From contig NW_006767448.1 in assembly GCF_000264995.1 (NCBI RefSeq), positions 557,856 to 606,135 on the forward strand: a DNA stretch of 48,280 nt, given 5' to 3'. Position numbers and translations under genes: made by a program. The DNA is from Punctularia strigosozonata HHB-11173 SS5 (lineage: Eukaryota; Basidiomycota; Agaricomycetes; Corticiales; Punctulariaceae). The notes under the pieces were generated by a model, which saw nothing but the letters and a program-made list of their open reading frames with translations, had not been told where the DNA came from and did no database searches. This document shows, piece after piece, positions 33,648 to 43,876 of this stretch (its first letter is position 1; every line of letters starts with the position of its first letter).

Positions 33648-36106
33648 ATGAAGGGCAGCATCAAGCTGGTGGTAGCCATCGCGTACGCGCCTCCTCGGGC
33701 GCAGGTGCTCACGGCGCTGCACAAGGACGGCAAGCAGAGAAACTTGCATCAAGCATTGCGCTCAGACTTTCGGGCACTGGGAGGGATCCCACTTCCCAAG
33801 GCGAAGTCGATCGCGTTTGGGTTGCGCGACGAAATCGGGTTCATCACATGTTCTTGGGCGTATAGCAAAGTTAGTGATGCTCGCGCTGTCCGCGAGTAAA
33901 AACTTATTGATGCCATGACTCCAGCAAACGGCGGACAATATCTGTTTCAAGATCGTCGAGGCCAAACAGGACGTGATGGTTGATCTGTGCATGTACGTCC
34001 ATCTCACGGTTCGGGCAAGAACGGCTAAAAACCGTTCATCTCCAGAGTGACTATCGCTTATCGGTACGTCCTCGTTTGTATTTCGTTCATTATGCCACCA
34101 ACACGTTACAGCCTAGTGGTCAGCGGCAAGGTGGAGATGCCTGAAAGCGCGTTCGGCACTCATGGCCAAACGATCAATTCCCGCCTCCCTTACCGCGTCG
34201 ACCTCACAGGTCTGACAGAAATGATGGAGATTGCGCCGCCAGCTGTCACTTATACCATCACCACGCGTTCGCCCACCACTAGTCGTTCTAAGGTCGAAAT
34301 CCAAGCCCCAACGCCCACGAAATCGGCGTTCTCTGCGGAACGCACGAGCCTCCCTACAGCACCTTCAACGGCAGCAACGGTTGCAGAGTCGGAATATCGT
34401 GAACCCCTAGGAACGCTCAGAGAACGACCCATCATCGTAGAGGACGAAACTCCAACATTTACCACACGGTATACGCCCCTCGCGACACTCTCGTCTAGCA
34501 AAGTCGCAACAGGAGCTAACTCAATCCTACCGAACAAGGGCAATGTCAAAGGGCACCGGAGCGAGCCCGTACCTTCAGTCCATCCATTACCACCGAAACC
34601 GATGCCGAGGAGTGATAGCCCTTTACCCGACATCGCGACGGGAGATCTCGTCAACATATTCCATCACGTCCCTCCGCGACATGCCTCATGCGTTGGACGG
34701 CCCCAAGCGCAGGCAATCCCGGCTTCTGTTAATGGCGAGCCAAACGGCACTAGAGCTCACGACGCTCGTGAGTTTTTCTCCCGCTTCAGTCTACTTAAGT
34801 TCATACCGCTTTTGCAGTTATCCCTGGTAGTCATCATGTGACTACGCGTTCTCCGGACGATTCCGACCCATCCGGACGCCCGACGAAGCGGCGCCGGATC
34901 TTTACCGATGACCCTCCCCGGGCAGATCCATCCGACGGAACCAGGGATTTCGCCATGGTTCCTCCATTGACAAAGAAGCAAAAGCGGCGCCAGCAGAAGC
35001 AACTTCTGACGCAGCTGAACGCCCATCCCGTTATCTCGGTTGAGAAAGGTGATGGCAAAGGAGCGTCAGCCTCGTCGATCGAGAACCCAGATGTGACAAC
35101 ATACGTGGAGGAGCCGATGGCGGAGCCTGTTTCGGAGAAGGGATCGCGGGCCTCCTCGAACGAGGTGGATCGTATGGTTCTAGACGCTAGCCCCGCGCCG
35201 CCGGATCGCGATGAACCTTCGGAATGTGGTGGCGACGGCGATGGCGCACTTCGTGCCGAGCTAATGCGCCTCCAGGCTCAACTCGCCGCGCTCGAGGATC
35301 GCTGTACCGACCTCGAGGCTGAGTGCGCCGTGCTCGACACGGAGGCGCACGAGAAAGGAGAGCTCGCGGATCGCGGACAGGAGACGAAGCTGGATCAGGA
35401 TCACGCCCAGGAAGTCGCAGAAGATTTGAAGGCGGAGAAGCGGGCGCATGCGGAAACGCAGGACTTACTCGATCAGGCGGCACAATCCCAAGAGGCACTC
35501 GACGACGACATGGGTGAGATGGCAATGGCACTGCAGGAGCTCGGGAATGAGAACAACGCTCTCGTCCGCGTCCTCGAAGGCGCCGTCGAGCGGGCTCGTC
35601 GAATGGTTCCCGGTCAACCTGACGATTCGTCCCTGGAGAATCCGACAGGCGAGCAGAGTTCCCCGCGTTGGTGGTCGGGCCTCGTTTCTCGGTCCTTTGA
35701 CAGCCTGCAGGACCACCTACGAGACGTCAAAGACGCGCTAGCGCAGCGGGCTCGGGAGAACGAGGACCTGCTGCGGAGGCTGCGCGAGGCGGAGGCTGCT
35801 TTTGACGACGAGCTTCGCGCGAAGGAGACGGCGAGGACGGACGCTGAAGAGTCGGCGGGACATGCCAAAGAGAGCCTTTGGCGAATGGAGACGGCGGAAC
35901 GTGCACTGCAGCTCGAAAGCGTACGTCGCTTGGAAGCAGAAGCGGCGCTGCAGAAGGAGAGGGAGCGACGACTGCTGGCGGAGTCCAGCTTGGGCGACGT
36001 GATTGCCGAGTCTGCCTCCCCCTTCATTGTCCCCGCGTTGTTGGACGCTTTTCTGGACTTGACGCGGATGACCTCACAGGCGATGACCCAAGCCGGCGGA
36101 GGATGA
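33648..36106 (+). CDS. Family A member A4: N-terminal module, linker, nuclear-type basic motif, coiled coil
   Basis: Exons 33648-33869, 33925-33992, 34112-34767 and 34818-36106 join in phases 0, 2, 1 to give 744 residues. Exons 1 and 2 are 222 and 68 nt, the same lengths as in A1. The module reads RSDFRALGGIPLPKAKSIAF, CSWAYSK and NICFKIVEAKQDVM; exon 3 starts ILVVSGKVEMPESAFGTHGQ. The linker is about 210 residues, much shorter than in A1. After intron 3 comes GRPTKRRRIF (about 335-344), a likely nuclear signal. Residues about 457-707 are a Glu/Ala/Leu/Arg heptad-like coiled coil, broken in the middle by AVERARRMVPGQPDDSS, which matches AVENARSLLPGILDDTQ in A1. The C-terminus is SASPFIVPALLDAFLDLTRM. 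This is the cleanest full-length member of the family. Function unknown. Confidence 0.85.
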
Positions 36107-36766
36107 TACGTACGAAATCCGATTACCATTTCGTCTTCACGTGCCTGTACTCGTGAATACGTGCGTTACTCATACTAGCATCGAGTGGAATCGAGCGACC
36201 CACGGAAACATAAAGGGGTTTCGACCGCCCAGCGAAGGATTAGGGCATGTCCACCATCACCTGCGACGTCTTTTCGATGTCGGCCGCATGTGGTCTGTTG
36301 TGACTGCGGTAGTTCAAGCATTTCTGGGCTAATTCCCAAATGGGTTTTGGCATGTCCCGAGCGGAGCCTTCTGCCACGAGACGGGGTCCCCAGCGGTGAT
36401 GTTCAGGGTGGGGAGCGCATGCCGCCGAATCCATGTTTAACGTGGGACGAAGCAGAAGCGAGACTGTGGATGGAGGAAAGCAATGCAAATCGAGATTGCA
36501 CACTCGCCACGAGCGCCTACGCGGCGAAGTAGCCACCGTGACCGACCACAGTAGCCACATATTGAAGTTATTGTCGCATGTCTCAGCTCGCGACAGCTTC
36601 GACCTCCTGCATTGCTGGTAATCGACAGCCGGAGTGGCTGGAAAGGCCACGATCCTGAATATAAAAGGAGCAGACCCGGTGCGGTCATGATCACCGTACT
36701 GTCAGATTTGCGCACTCGCCACGCCGGCTTGTAGCCCCTATCTTCGGCCATTCGATACGAGCGACG
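36107..36766. other. Region between A4 and the kinase gene, holding an inverted kinase relic
   Basis: No intact gene. It contains the minus-strand relic 36240-36392 and the promoter side of the kinase gene. Confidence 0.5.
36240..36392 (-). pseudogene. Relic of a kinase C-terminal lobe
   Basis: The minus strand reads RDMPKPIWELAQKCLNYRSH...RPHAADIEKTSQVMV, which matches RDMPGALWDLVQKCWVRDPGARP of the intact kinase at 36767-38318. Only the last subdomain (XI-like) is recognisable; no VAxK, HGD or DFG-like region precedes it. It is in inverted orientation to the intact gene, so it is a decayed paralog fragment left by an inverted duplication or an older neighbour gene. Confidence 0.65.
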
Positions 36767-38318
36767 ATGGACTCCTTTACATCTTCACTGCTGCTCCGTG
36801 CGCGCGAGAAGAATGCAGCGTTAGGGAGGCAGCTTGCGAAGGCCCTCGAATCGCTGCGAGAAAAGGACTTACAGACCTTCATTGATAACATGCACGAAGT
36901 GAGTATTTACTCGTCTCAAGGAACGTCGCTGCGGCGTCTCTGACCACACGTCCTCTGGGACAGGTCACCTCACAATGGCGCAACGAGGATCCCGCTGATT
37001 CGTACGCGCTCCTACCCTCACCCATCGCGCCGCTACCTTCGAAACTGACAAAAGCTCGTCCTCAGGAGCTTCTCCCGCCTCCTCGCGCAGTTATGCCAAG
37101 AGACGCAAAGCTTGCCCGCTGCTCTCCTCTTCACGGACATCGCCCCGTCCAGCGCCCCCGAACCCACCCGCCTCGGCAGCTCCTCAGACGTTTTCAAGGG
37201 CACGCTAACCACGTCGCGCACGGACCGGAAGCCCACGACTCGGGCTCAACATGTCGCGCTCAAGCGCCTTCGCATCTTTCCCTACCCCGTCGCCGCGCCG
37301 CCGCCGCGATACTACGTACGTCCCGGCACGCCCCCCCTCGTGTTTCCGTTATATTTCGCGCGGTCTGAGCATGCGTCATGTCGAAGGGCGATTTTGTGCG
37401 CTGGAACCTGCTGCGACACCCGCACGTGCTCCCTTTCCTGGGATTGACGCAGCAGCGCCAGCAGGAGCTGGGGGCCGGGTGCTGCATCGTCACGCCCTGG
37501 CAGAAGCACGGCAACGTTCGCGCGTTTTTGCGCGACCACCCCGATCCAACCGAGATCAGTCGTCTTGTGCGTTGTGTCTCTGCACCTTTCCCCCGCCCTG
37601 AGAGCGCTCCGTTGATATGATCGGTGGGGTTATTTATTCCAGCTGCTCGAAGTCGCACGCGGTTTGGAGTACCTACACAGCGAGGGTCTCGTCCACGGCG
37701 ATCTGCGCGGGGTAAGCATCCAAGACCCCTCGCGTCCTCATTTAAAAAATTCCATTTTTTTTTTCTGACCGAGTAACGTTGGATCTGGCAGGCCAACGTG
37801 CTCGTCCACGACGATGGACGCGCGCAGATCGCCGACTACGGCCTGCGCAGGTGGCTCGACGACGCGGCGATGGAGGAGTTGGCCGGCGAGGGCGGCATTA
37901 AAAACGCGCGATGGGAGCCGCCTGAGTATATGGCACCATCATCCAGCGCCGACGGGGAAGGCGGCGAGGTCTGGACGCCCGCCGGGGACGTGTACTCTTT
38001 CGGTCTCCTGTGCTGGGAGGTGAGTCACGAAAAACCGCAGGATCCCCGCTCGCGGATTCAGCGTTGGATTATTCGATTCTGATCTATATGGACCCAAAGC
38101 TTTGGGCGGGCAAGTGCCCGTTTTGGGAGACGAAGCGGAGCGCGGCGGTGATCCTGGCGGTGATCAAGGGCAAGAGGCCTGATCGGCCGTCCGTTCAGGC
38201 GGGGTACGTTAGGGATATGCCCGGTGCGCTTTGGGATTTGGTGCAGAAGTGCTGGGTACGCGATCCGGGGGCGAGGCCGACAATGAACGAGGTTGTGCGA
38301 ACCATGTCAGCTTGGTGA
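36767..38318 (+). CDS. TKL-like protein kinase with an HGD catalytic loop
   Basis: Seven exons, 36767-36898, 36964-37001, 37066-37315, 37387-37566, 37643-37711, 37792-38019 and 38100-38318, join in phase to give 371 residues. A helical N-terminus of about 80 residues precedes the kinase domain. Visible motifs: a degenerate glycine loop LGSSSDVFKG (93-102), the lysine in VALK (Lys123), HPHVLPFLG, the catalytic loop HGDLRGANV with Asp220 and Asn225, DYG instead of DFG (Asp238), a PPEYMAP activation segment, DVYSFGLLCWE and the final RDPGARPTM. HGD in place of HRD is common in fungal TKL-type kinases, so activity is plausible. The acidic partner of the lysine (helix C Glu) is not clear around the exon 3/4 junction, so a pseudokinase cannot be excluded. 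Substrate unknown. Confidence 0.85.
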
Positions 38319-38858
38319 GCTTGAGTCTCGACGAGAAAGAAGTATGAAGTACTTATAGGATGAAGCTTGGATTATTTGTATGTACTGTACTTTTACGACC
38401 GTAAGTTCGGCCAGGTCGGAGGGGGACAGGGGACACGACCCAAGTTCGCGGCCGTGGGAAGTTCATCCGCAGCCTGCCCGGGGGACACGTGCTTACGAGG
38501 TCAGATTTTCTTGATCACACGGTCAGATTTGAGACTCTCACGGTCAGATATAATGTGTCCCGGAGGTTCGGAGTGCCAGGGGGACAGGGGACAATAAGTT
38601 CGGTTCGGGTGCCCCGGGGACGCGGGACGAACTTACGGTCGTAAAAGTACAGTATGTTGTTGACGCATCGTGACCCACCTATGCAGTGTTGCCTTTGTAT
38701 ACCAATTTCCAACATGAAATTGACACTCATCGTCTTCCACGAATCCGCCAACAACTTCTATCCTTTCGAAGTCCGCGGGTCATGTGCCTGAACTGAGATG
38801 ACATCATCAGGCAGTTGCTCGATGGCCGCTGCTTACGGTCGTGTTTCGGTCTCAGCCC
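38319..38858. other. Noncoding region containing a MITE
   Basis: Holds the element at 38385-38652 directly behind the kinase gene, about 65 bp after its stop; nothing else recognised. Confidence 0.5.
38385..38652. mobile_element. MITE-like element with 25-bp terminal inverted repeats
   Basis: The ends 38385-38409 and 38628-38652 are perfect reverse complements (CTGTACTTTTACGACCGTAA...). TA flanks both ends (38383-38384, 38653-38654), fitting a Tc1/mariner-type target site. The 268-bp element is noncoding and contains repeated words 'cacggtcagat' (two copies near 38519-38545) and 'gggggacaggggaca' (two copies). Its arms differ from those of the element at 13141-13497, so it is a separate MITE family. 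Confidence 0.82.
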
Positions 38859-39083
38859 ATGGTTTCACGCTCATCACTTCGTCTCCGGACTCCGCTTCTG
38901 GTGTTGCTACTCAGTATTCTCGACGGTGCTGCGATGTATCCATACAGAGATTCGTCTGGGGAGACGCCCGTGACAAATCCGTATACAGCTGAAGCACATG
39001 GTGCCAAGCGGCATCGTCGCTCAAGAAGACGTCCATTTAACCATCTTTTCCCATTGCCCACTCGGCTCACCACGACTGTCTAG
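38859..39083 (+). CDS. Candidate small secreted protein
   Basis: An ATG-started frame of 74 codons. The N-terminus MVSRSSLRLRTPLLVLLLSI looks like a signal peptide: basic start, hydrophobic core PLLVLLLSIL, small residues DGAA after it. The mature part would be about 50 residues with a strongly basic, dibasic-rich patch (AKRHRRSRRR) of the kind cleaved by KEX2-type proteases, ending in Thr-rich sequence. There are no cysteines. It has no paralog here and no supporting introns, so it may be a chance frame. Confidence 0.3.
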   Translation: MVSRSSLRLRTPLLVLLLSILDGAAMYPYRDSSGETPVTNPYTAEAHGAKRHRRSRRRPFNHLFPLPTRLTTTV

Positions 39084-39436
39084 GATGGTATCACCAGATG
39101 ACCTTCCCTCTACACCTCCGCCGGCCCATCGCCGGTTACCTGCTGCCCCGGAGCAATTCATCTGACACACGTTCATCACCCCGCCCGTGGCATCCCTGCC
39201 GTGGTCTTAGCGCCCCGCTCCGAAACCGCCGCGTCCTATGAGACCCGTCCACTCTGACACACGAGGCCCGTCCACGTCCACGCTATCCGCGAACCCTTCT
39301 TCCCTCGAACAGTGCGTCCGTGATGCCATGCCCGCCCGAAGCCAGGAAGTTCGACGACCCGGGCTTATAAGGGTTCCCCAACCCACCCCGGCCGACGGTT
39401 CGACGCGCGACCGCCCTCGGACATCCCGCCGCGCCG

Positions 39437-40680
39437 ATGCTCTCCGCGCTGATGCTCCGCACGCTCGTGCTCGTCGCCGCATCAGTCGGCCAGCTGGCCG
39501 CTGGCGCCGCCCTCCCCGCCAGCGCGAGCACCAGCAAGCACGACGTGACGCCGCTCCCGGACTACGTCCTCACCTTCGCCCCGCTCTCCTACCTCTACTC
39601 GGGCGAATCCTGGTGGCCCGCGGACATCGCCGACTTCGTGACGCACGTCACCCCCCAGGTCAACTTTGACGCCATCCCGCCCTCACCCGTCACGCTCGAG
39701 AACGTGGCGACGCTGAACTCGTCCGTGTTCCTGACGAGCAACGACTTTGTGGAGGACGACGGCGGGCACGATTGGCTCACGAACGCGGCCAACATCCCGG
39801 ACGAGACCGGGTATACGCCGGCGCCGGCGACGATCGTCGCCGTCGAGAAGCCGGGCGGCATCCTCGACGCGTTCTATTTTTACTTCTACGCGTTCGACCA
39901 CGCCGCGTGCGTACCCCCCGCCCTCTCTTTCCGTTTCAGGAAACGTCGTTGCTAAACGCGGGGATTGGGATTTTCAGGTTCCTCGACATCCCGTTCGGCA
40001 ACCACGTCGGAGACTGGGAGCACTCTATGGTCCGATTGTACGTCCGCCCGCCCACCTAGCCCCTCCCCGCTTCGTTCCCTCCTAAAACCATCGTCCACCA
40101 CAGCATCAACGGCACGCCGACCGACATCTACCTCTCCGCGCACAGCGGCGGCGCGGCATACACCTACCCCGCCCTCGTCGCCCACAACTCGTCCGGCCGC
40201 GCGCAGACCTTCATCGCCGTCGGCTCGCACGCGAACTACGCCACCTCGGGGGCGCAGCTCTACCCGCTCCCCGTCATCGGCCCGCTCGCGGACCACACCA
40301 ACTTTGGCCCCCTCTGGGACGTGGCGAAGAACTACCGCGGGTTCTGGTTCGATAACAGCACGCAGACGTTTAGCGTCGCGGGAGGCGTGGATATCGGCGG
40401 GCAGGAGTTGGAGGGGGAGGGCGCGGGCTGGTTGGAGTTCCTCGGGAAGTGGGGGGACGAGCAGTATCCGATCGGGTTGGAGCACGATCAGTATTGCGTG
40501 AGCGACGACGAGTGTCATTTCGTCAGCGGCCCTACCGGTGCGTATATACCTTTTCACTGCCACTACCTCATACAGCCTCTGACCGTGTTATCCTTCTCAT
40601 CAGGACCGATCGCGAAGAACTTGGGACGGACGGCGGTATGCCAGGACGAGAGCGGTTGCACGATCAAGACTTCGAGGTAG
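39437..40680 (+). CDS. Secreted VPS62-like protein
   Basis: Four exons, 39437-39906, 39978-40037, 40104-40537 and 40604-40680, join in phase (2, 2, 1) to give 346 residues. The N-terminus (MLSALMLRTLVLVAASVGQL, then AAGAALPAS) looks like a cleaved signal peptide. The body matches the fungal VPS62-like family as I know it: FAPLSYLYSGESWWPADI near the start, YFYFYAFDHA, GNHVGDWEHSMVRF across the exon 2 junctions, then SAHSGGAAYTY, VGSHANYAT and a final disulfide-type tail. The family is named after yeast Vps62, linked to vacuolar protein sorting, but many fungal members carry signal peptides and have no proven role. Its GC content is higher than that of the family A and Z genes, which may reflect codon preference. 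Confidence 0.82.
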
Positions 40681-41583
40681 ATTGCATGGAATGTTTCTAC
40701 GACCACTTTTCACGACAGCTTTCATCGCACGACGGACGGGTCATTATCTGGCGCTACCCTACCCAACTTCAACTGTGTATCCATACAACGTCATTATGAT
40801 AAGTTATCCTCAACGAGTTGCAGTGTACCAGTCCCTGCGTTTCAAAACCTTGGCCGGCAGCTGCGCGTCTCTGCTCATCTCCGCTCAGAAGATGAACGAC
40901 TCGGGCTCGATTGATCCTCACGGCCTGTTTGTGACGGTTTAGGGACCAGTGGATGTCGACAATTCGCCATCCGCATCCAGGCGCGCTACGGAAAGGACAG
41001 TATGCGGAACCTCGAGAGATACCACTGCGTCACGTTCAAGTTGGAGAGTGATGCGTTGGTGGCCGTAAGGCGTATCTGATCGACGCCTATGTCGGCAACG
41101 TTCACGGTCAATACTCTGCTGAAGAACCCTGCTAGTCTCTTCCCAGGTACATCGAAGCGCATCGTAGGATCAGTGCCCGGTTGAAGGTGACCAATGCATG
41201 TAACCGTTTTCGTCCCTACAGCTGGTACTGACCGGGATTCTGTGTACACCCCGGGCATATTACGGCCAATGTCCATTCGTTCTCCTGACGTTTCAACCCT
41301 CCTCCTCTTTTCCAGGATCGCTGCCGCGCTCGAGCATCTCAACGGAACTGGATTCTTCTCTTTTTCTTGTGCCCGTCCAAGGGGCTCGGGTCCGCTGTCC
41401 CTGGTCCATTCTTTCTTGTATAAAAAATGGATGCGACATGCAGATCGTTACGCATTCATGACTCGCATCCCCAAGGAGCATCATGGATCATAGGAATTTT
41501 CGCGACAAAGAACCCCCATGCAAAAGAATGTTTCGGAGGTACAGCACGCGCTCCAGTTACGTTACATTCGCCAATTGTTCTCT
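40681..41583. other. Noncoding region between convergent genes
   Basis: No supported gene. Frames of 80-118 codons on both strands (for example 40986-41342 minus) show no domain or splice pattern. It is the shared 3' side of the VPS62-like and hydrolase genes. Confidence 0.45.
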
Positions 41584-43876
41584 TTACAATCTCTGCTCGT
41601 CCTGTTGCACCCTCACCAACCCCGCCCATGCTTCCATCAAATCGGCAGCAGGACCGGTACTTGCACTGTTGTCAGCCCCGGCAACTGGGAGCGCGAAAGA
41701 CTGATTCCACGGCTCGAACGGCCGCTGGTCAACTCGGCAGATCGTGTGATTATCGGACGGCGGGACGCCGTTGACGAAGTAGTCCCGGACCTTCTGTGCG
41801 GTACAGAACGAGGTCTGGGAGGTCGTGCAGTGGCCCCAGCCGTCGGCCTGCTGCACCAGTCGCGCGTTGTTGCCCAGCCGAGCGTTTGCCGCCCGCGCGC
41901 TCGCGAGGGAGGTGACGGGATCGTAGGTGTTCCTGGTGAGTTGCGTTGTCCCGTCAGCGATTGGGAAGGGCAGGTTGCGTGAGGTGTGCGTACGAGAGAA
42001 TCAGGATGGGCGTGTCGAGCGTATCGTCCTCCATGTCGAAGGTGCCGTTGTACCGGCTCCGGCGCGGGGCGACGCCGGCCGCGTCCCAGTGGTGACAGAA
42101 GGCGAGCTTGAAGAAGCCGTCGCCGTTGCGGCGCGAGTAGCGCTCGAGCGTGCCAAGAGTGAGATCGACGATTTCCGCGTCAGACGGCGCCGCGCGGTGC
42201 TCGTCGTACGCTTTGGTATCCGCGCACTATACGATCCGGGCTTTCGTTTCAGAAAACTGGGGAGCGAGCGCGAGGACGGAGAAGGATCGAAACTCACCCA
42301 GATGGGGTACGTCACGAACCGGGAATCGTCCGGTTGACTGCCACCTTCACGATCGACCTTGGGCATGGTCACGTTCACGAGCCCGGTGAAGTTGCCCTGG
42401 AACGCCTCGCTGAGGTGCACGGCGAGGTCCGGCCAGGACGTGATGCTGTACACGGATCGGAAGACGATGTCGCGCACGTTCTGGGCGGTGGCGATCGCGG
42501 GCTGGCCGAGGCCGAATACCGGGCGCGGCTTGAGATATAGGTCGTCGATGAGCGCGTCCGTGGCGGAGACGATCTCGGTGGGCGCGAGATGCGAGAGCGC
42601 GCAGGCATCGCCAGCACCGGAGCAGGAGCGTGCGAAGGAGGCGAAGACGTTGTCTACGTCGTCGAGGCCCTCTGTACGCGGGGTCACTCATGGAGCCATA
42701 GGATGAGGTATTATGATAATCACCATGGAAGGCCAGGGCAGGGTAGTCAGACCAGACGACGGGGTTCACGACGCCGTCAATGATGACGCGGCCGATACGC
42801 GAGGGTGGCAGAATCTTGACGAGGTATTGGCCGATAACCGTTCCGTAAGAGAAGCCCCAGACTGAGAGGGGGATGGAACGGTGTTAACGAGAGTTAGAAG
42901 CGGGACCGAACTGGGATGTGCTCACAGTTGACGCGTTTTTCCTCGCCCTCGATGATGCGCGATAGGTAGTCGATGTCCCGTACGACCGCCTCCGTACCTA
43001 GCGACAGAACCGGTCACAAAGCTAGCATTTGACAAGACATACAGGACGCGCGTACCGAGATAGGGGATGTACTCGCCCGTCCTCTCCGCGCACCTCTGCG
43101 CCAGAGATGCGGTCGCAGCGCTGAATCGCGCGACCTGTTTGGAGAGATCCTCATTCGCATCCGCGAGTAACGTCTGGTTGATGGGAAGGTTGAGGTTCCT
43201 GTCGTATACGGCGGAGTAGACATCCGCGTCGAGCTTGGTTTCGAAGCAGGACAGGTAGGGACGCGTTTGGTTGATTCCCCTGGGGTCGAATCCGATGATG
43301 TCGTACTGACCTAGTGTCCTGTCAGCGATCGACGCATGAAAGTCTGTTGGGCACGTACCTTTGAGGATCTTGTTGAAGTATGGCCCACGCCTGTAGGTCA
43401 TGGAGGTCCCGGAACCGCCTGTGATCCATCAGCGTGTGCCTCCGACGGCGACTGGCTACGCACCGGGACCTCCGGGGTTGATGAATATCGCGCCTTGTCT
43501 ACGACGTTGCTTAGCACGGGTCAATCCTGGAGCCATTTCAAGTCTATTCACACCTATTCTCCGAGTCGGTGGCAAGGTGCTGCGTCACGGCTATTGACAT
43601 GGTCCTTGGGTCGCTCCCATTGTGATAGTCCAGAGGCACAGAGATGTTGGCACATTGAAATCCGTCGCCACAGGAGACCCATATGACGCCCCTGTCGGGT
43701 GTCCTACGCCCACCATGAACGCACTTGAGGGTGTCGGCGATCAAATCCCGAGTTGTTGTCCAGAACAAGAGCAAGAGCGCGAGCAGGCAAGCGAGGATCT
43801 TCCGGTGCGGTTGCACAGCACTTTGACGAGTCGTTGAGCCGGCTGATGCAGGCAGCAATTCATCGAGCTTGCCCAT
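41584..43876 (-). CDS. S33/TAP-type alpha/beta hydrolase (proline/tripeptidyl aminopeptidase-like)
   Basis: Nine minus-strand exons, 43876-43552, 43493-43464, 43418-43359, 43310-43056, 42997-42926, 42861-42724, 42671-42298, 42226-41994 and 41932-41584, join in phase to give 611 residues. A hydrophobic segment ILACLLALLLLFWTTT near residues 27-42 is a signal anchor or signal peptide. The alpha/beta hydrolase core shows FINPGGPGGSG (oxyanion side), YDIIGFDPRGINQTRP, the nucleophile elbow GFSYG (Ser252), then the C-terminal TAP domain with NTYDPVT (Asp500) and ADGWGHC (His530), so a full Ser-Asp-His triad is present. Family members cut short peptides, often at the N-terminus or next to proline, outside the cell or in the secretory route. 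The substrate here is unknown. Splicing of the 30-nt second exon is the least certain point. Confidence 0.88.

Noticed and set aside
35614-36129. 171-codon minus-strand frame rich in Ser and Arg
   Set aside because: Antisense shadow of the A4 coiled coil; heptad codons read backwards give Ser/Arg/Ala-rich frames.
39952-40563. 203-codon minus-strand frame
   Set aside because: Antisense to exons 2-3 of the VPS62-like gene, whose family motifs and phases are clear.
40986-41342. 118-codon minus-strand frame between the VPS62-like gene and the hydrolase
   Set aside because: No recognisable feature, no initiator context or introns; likely chance.
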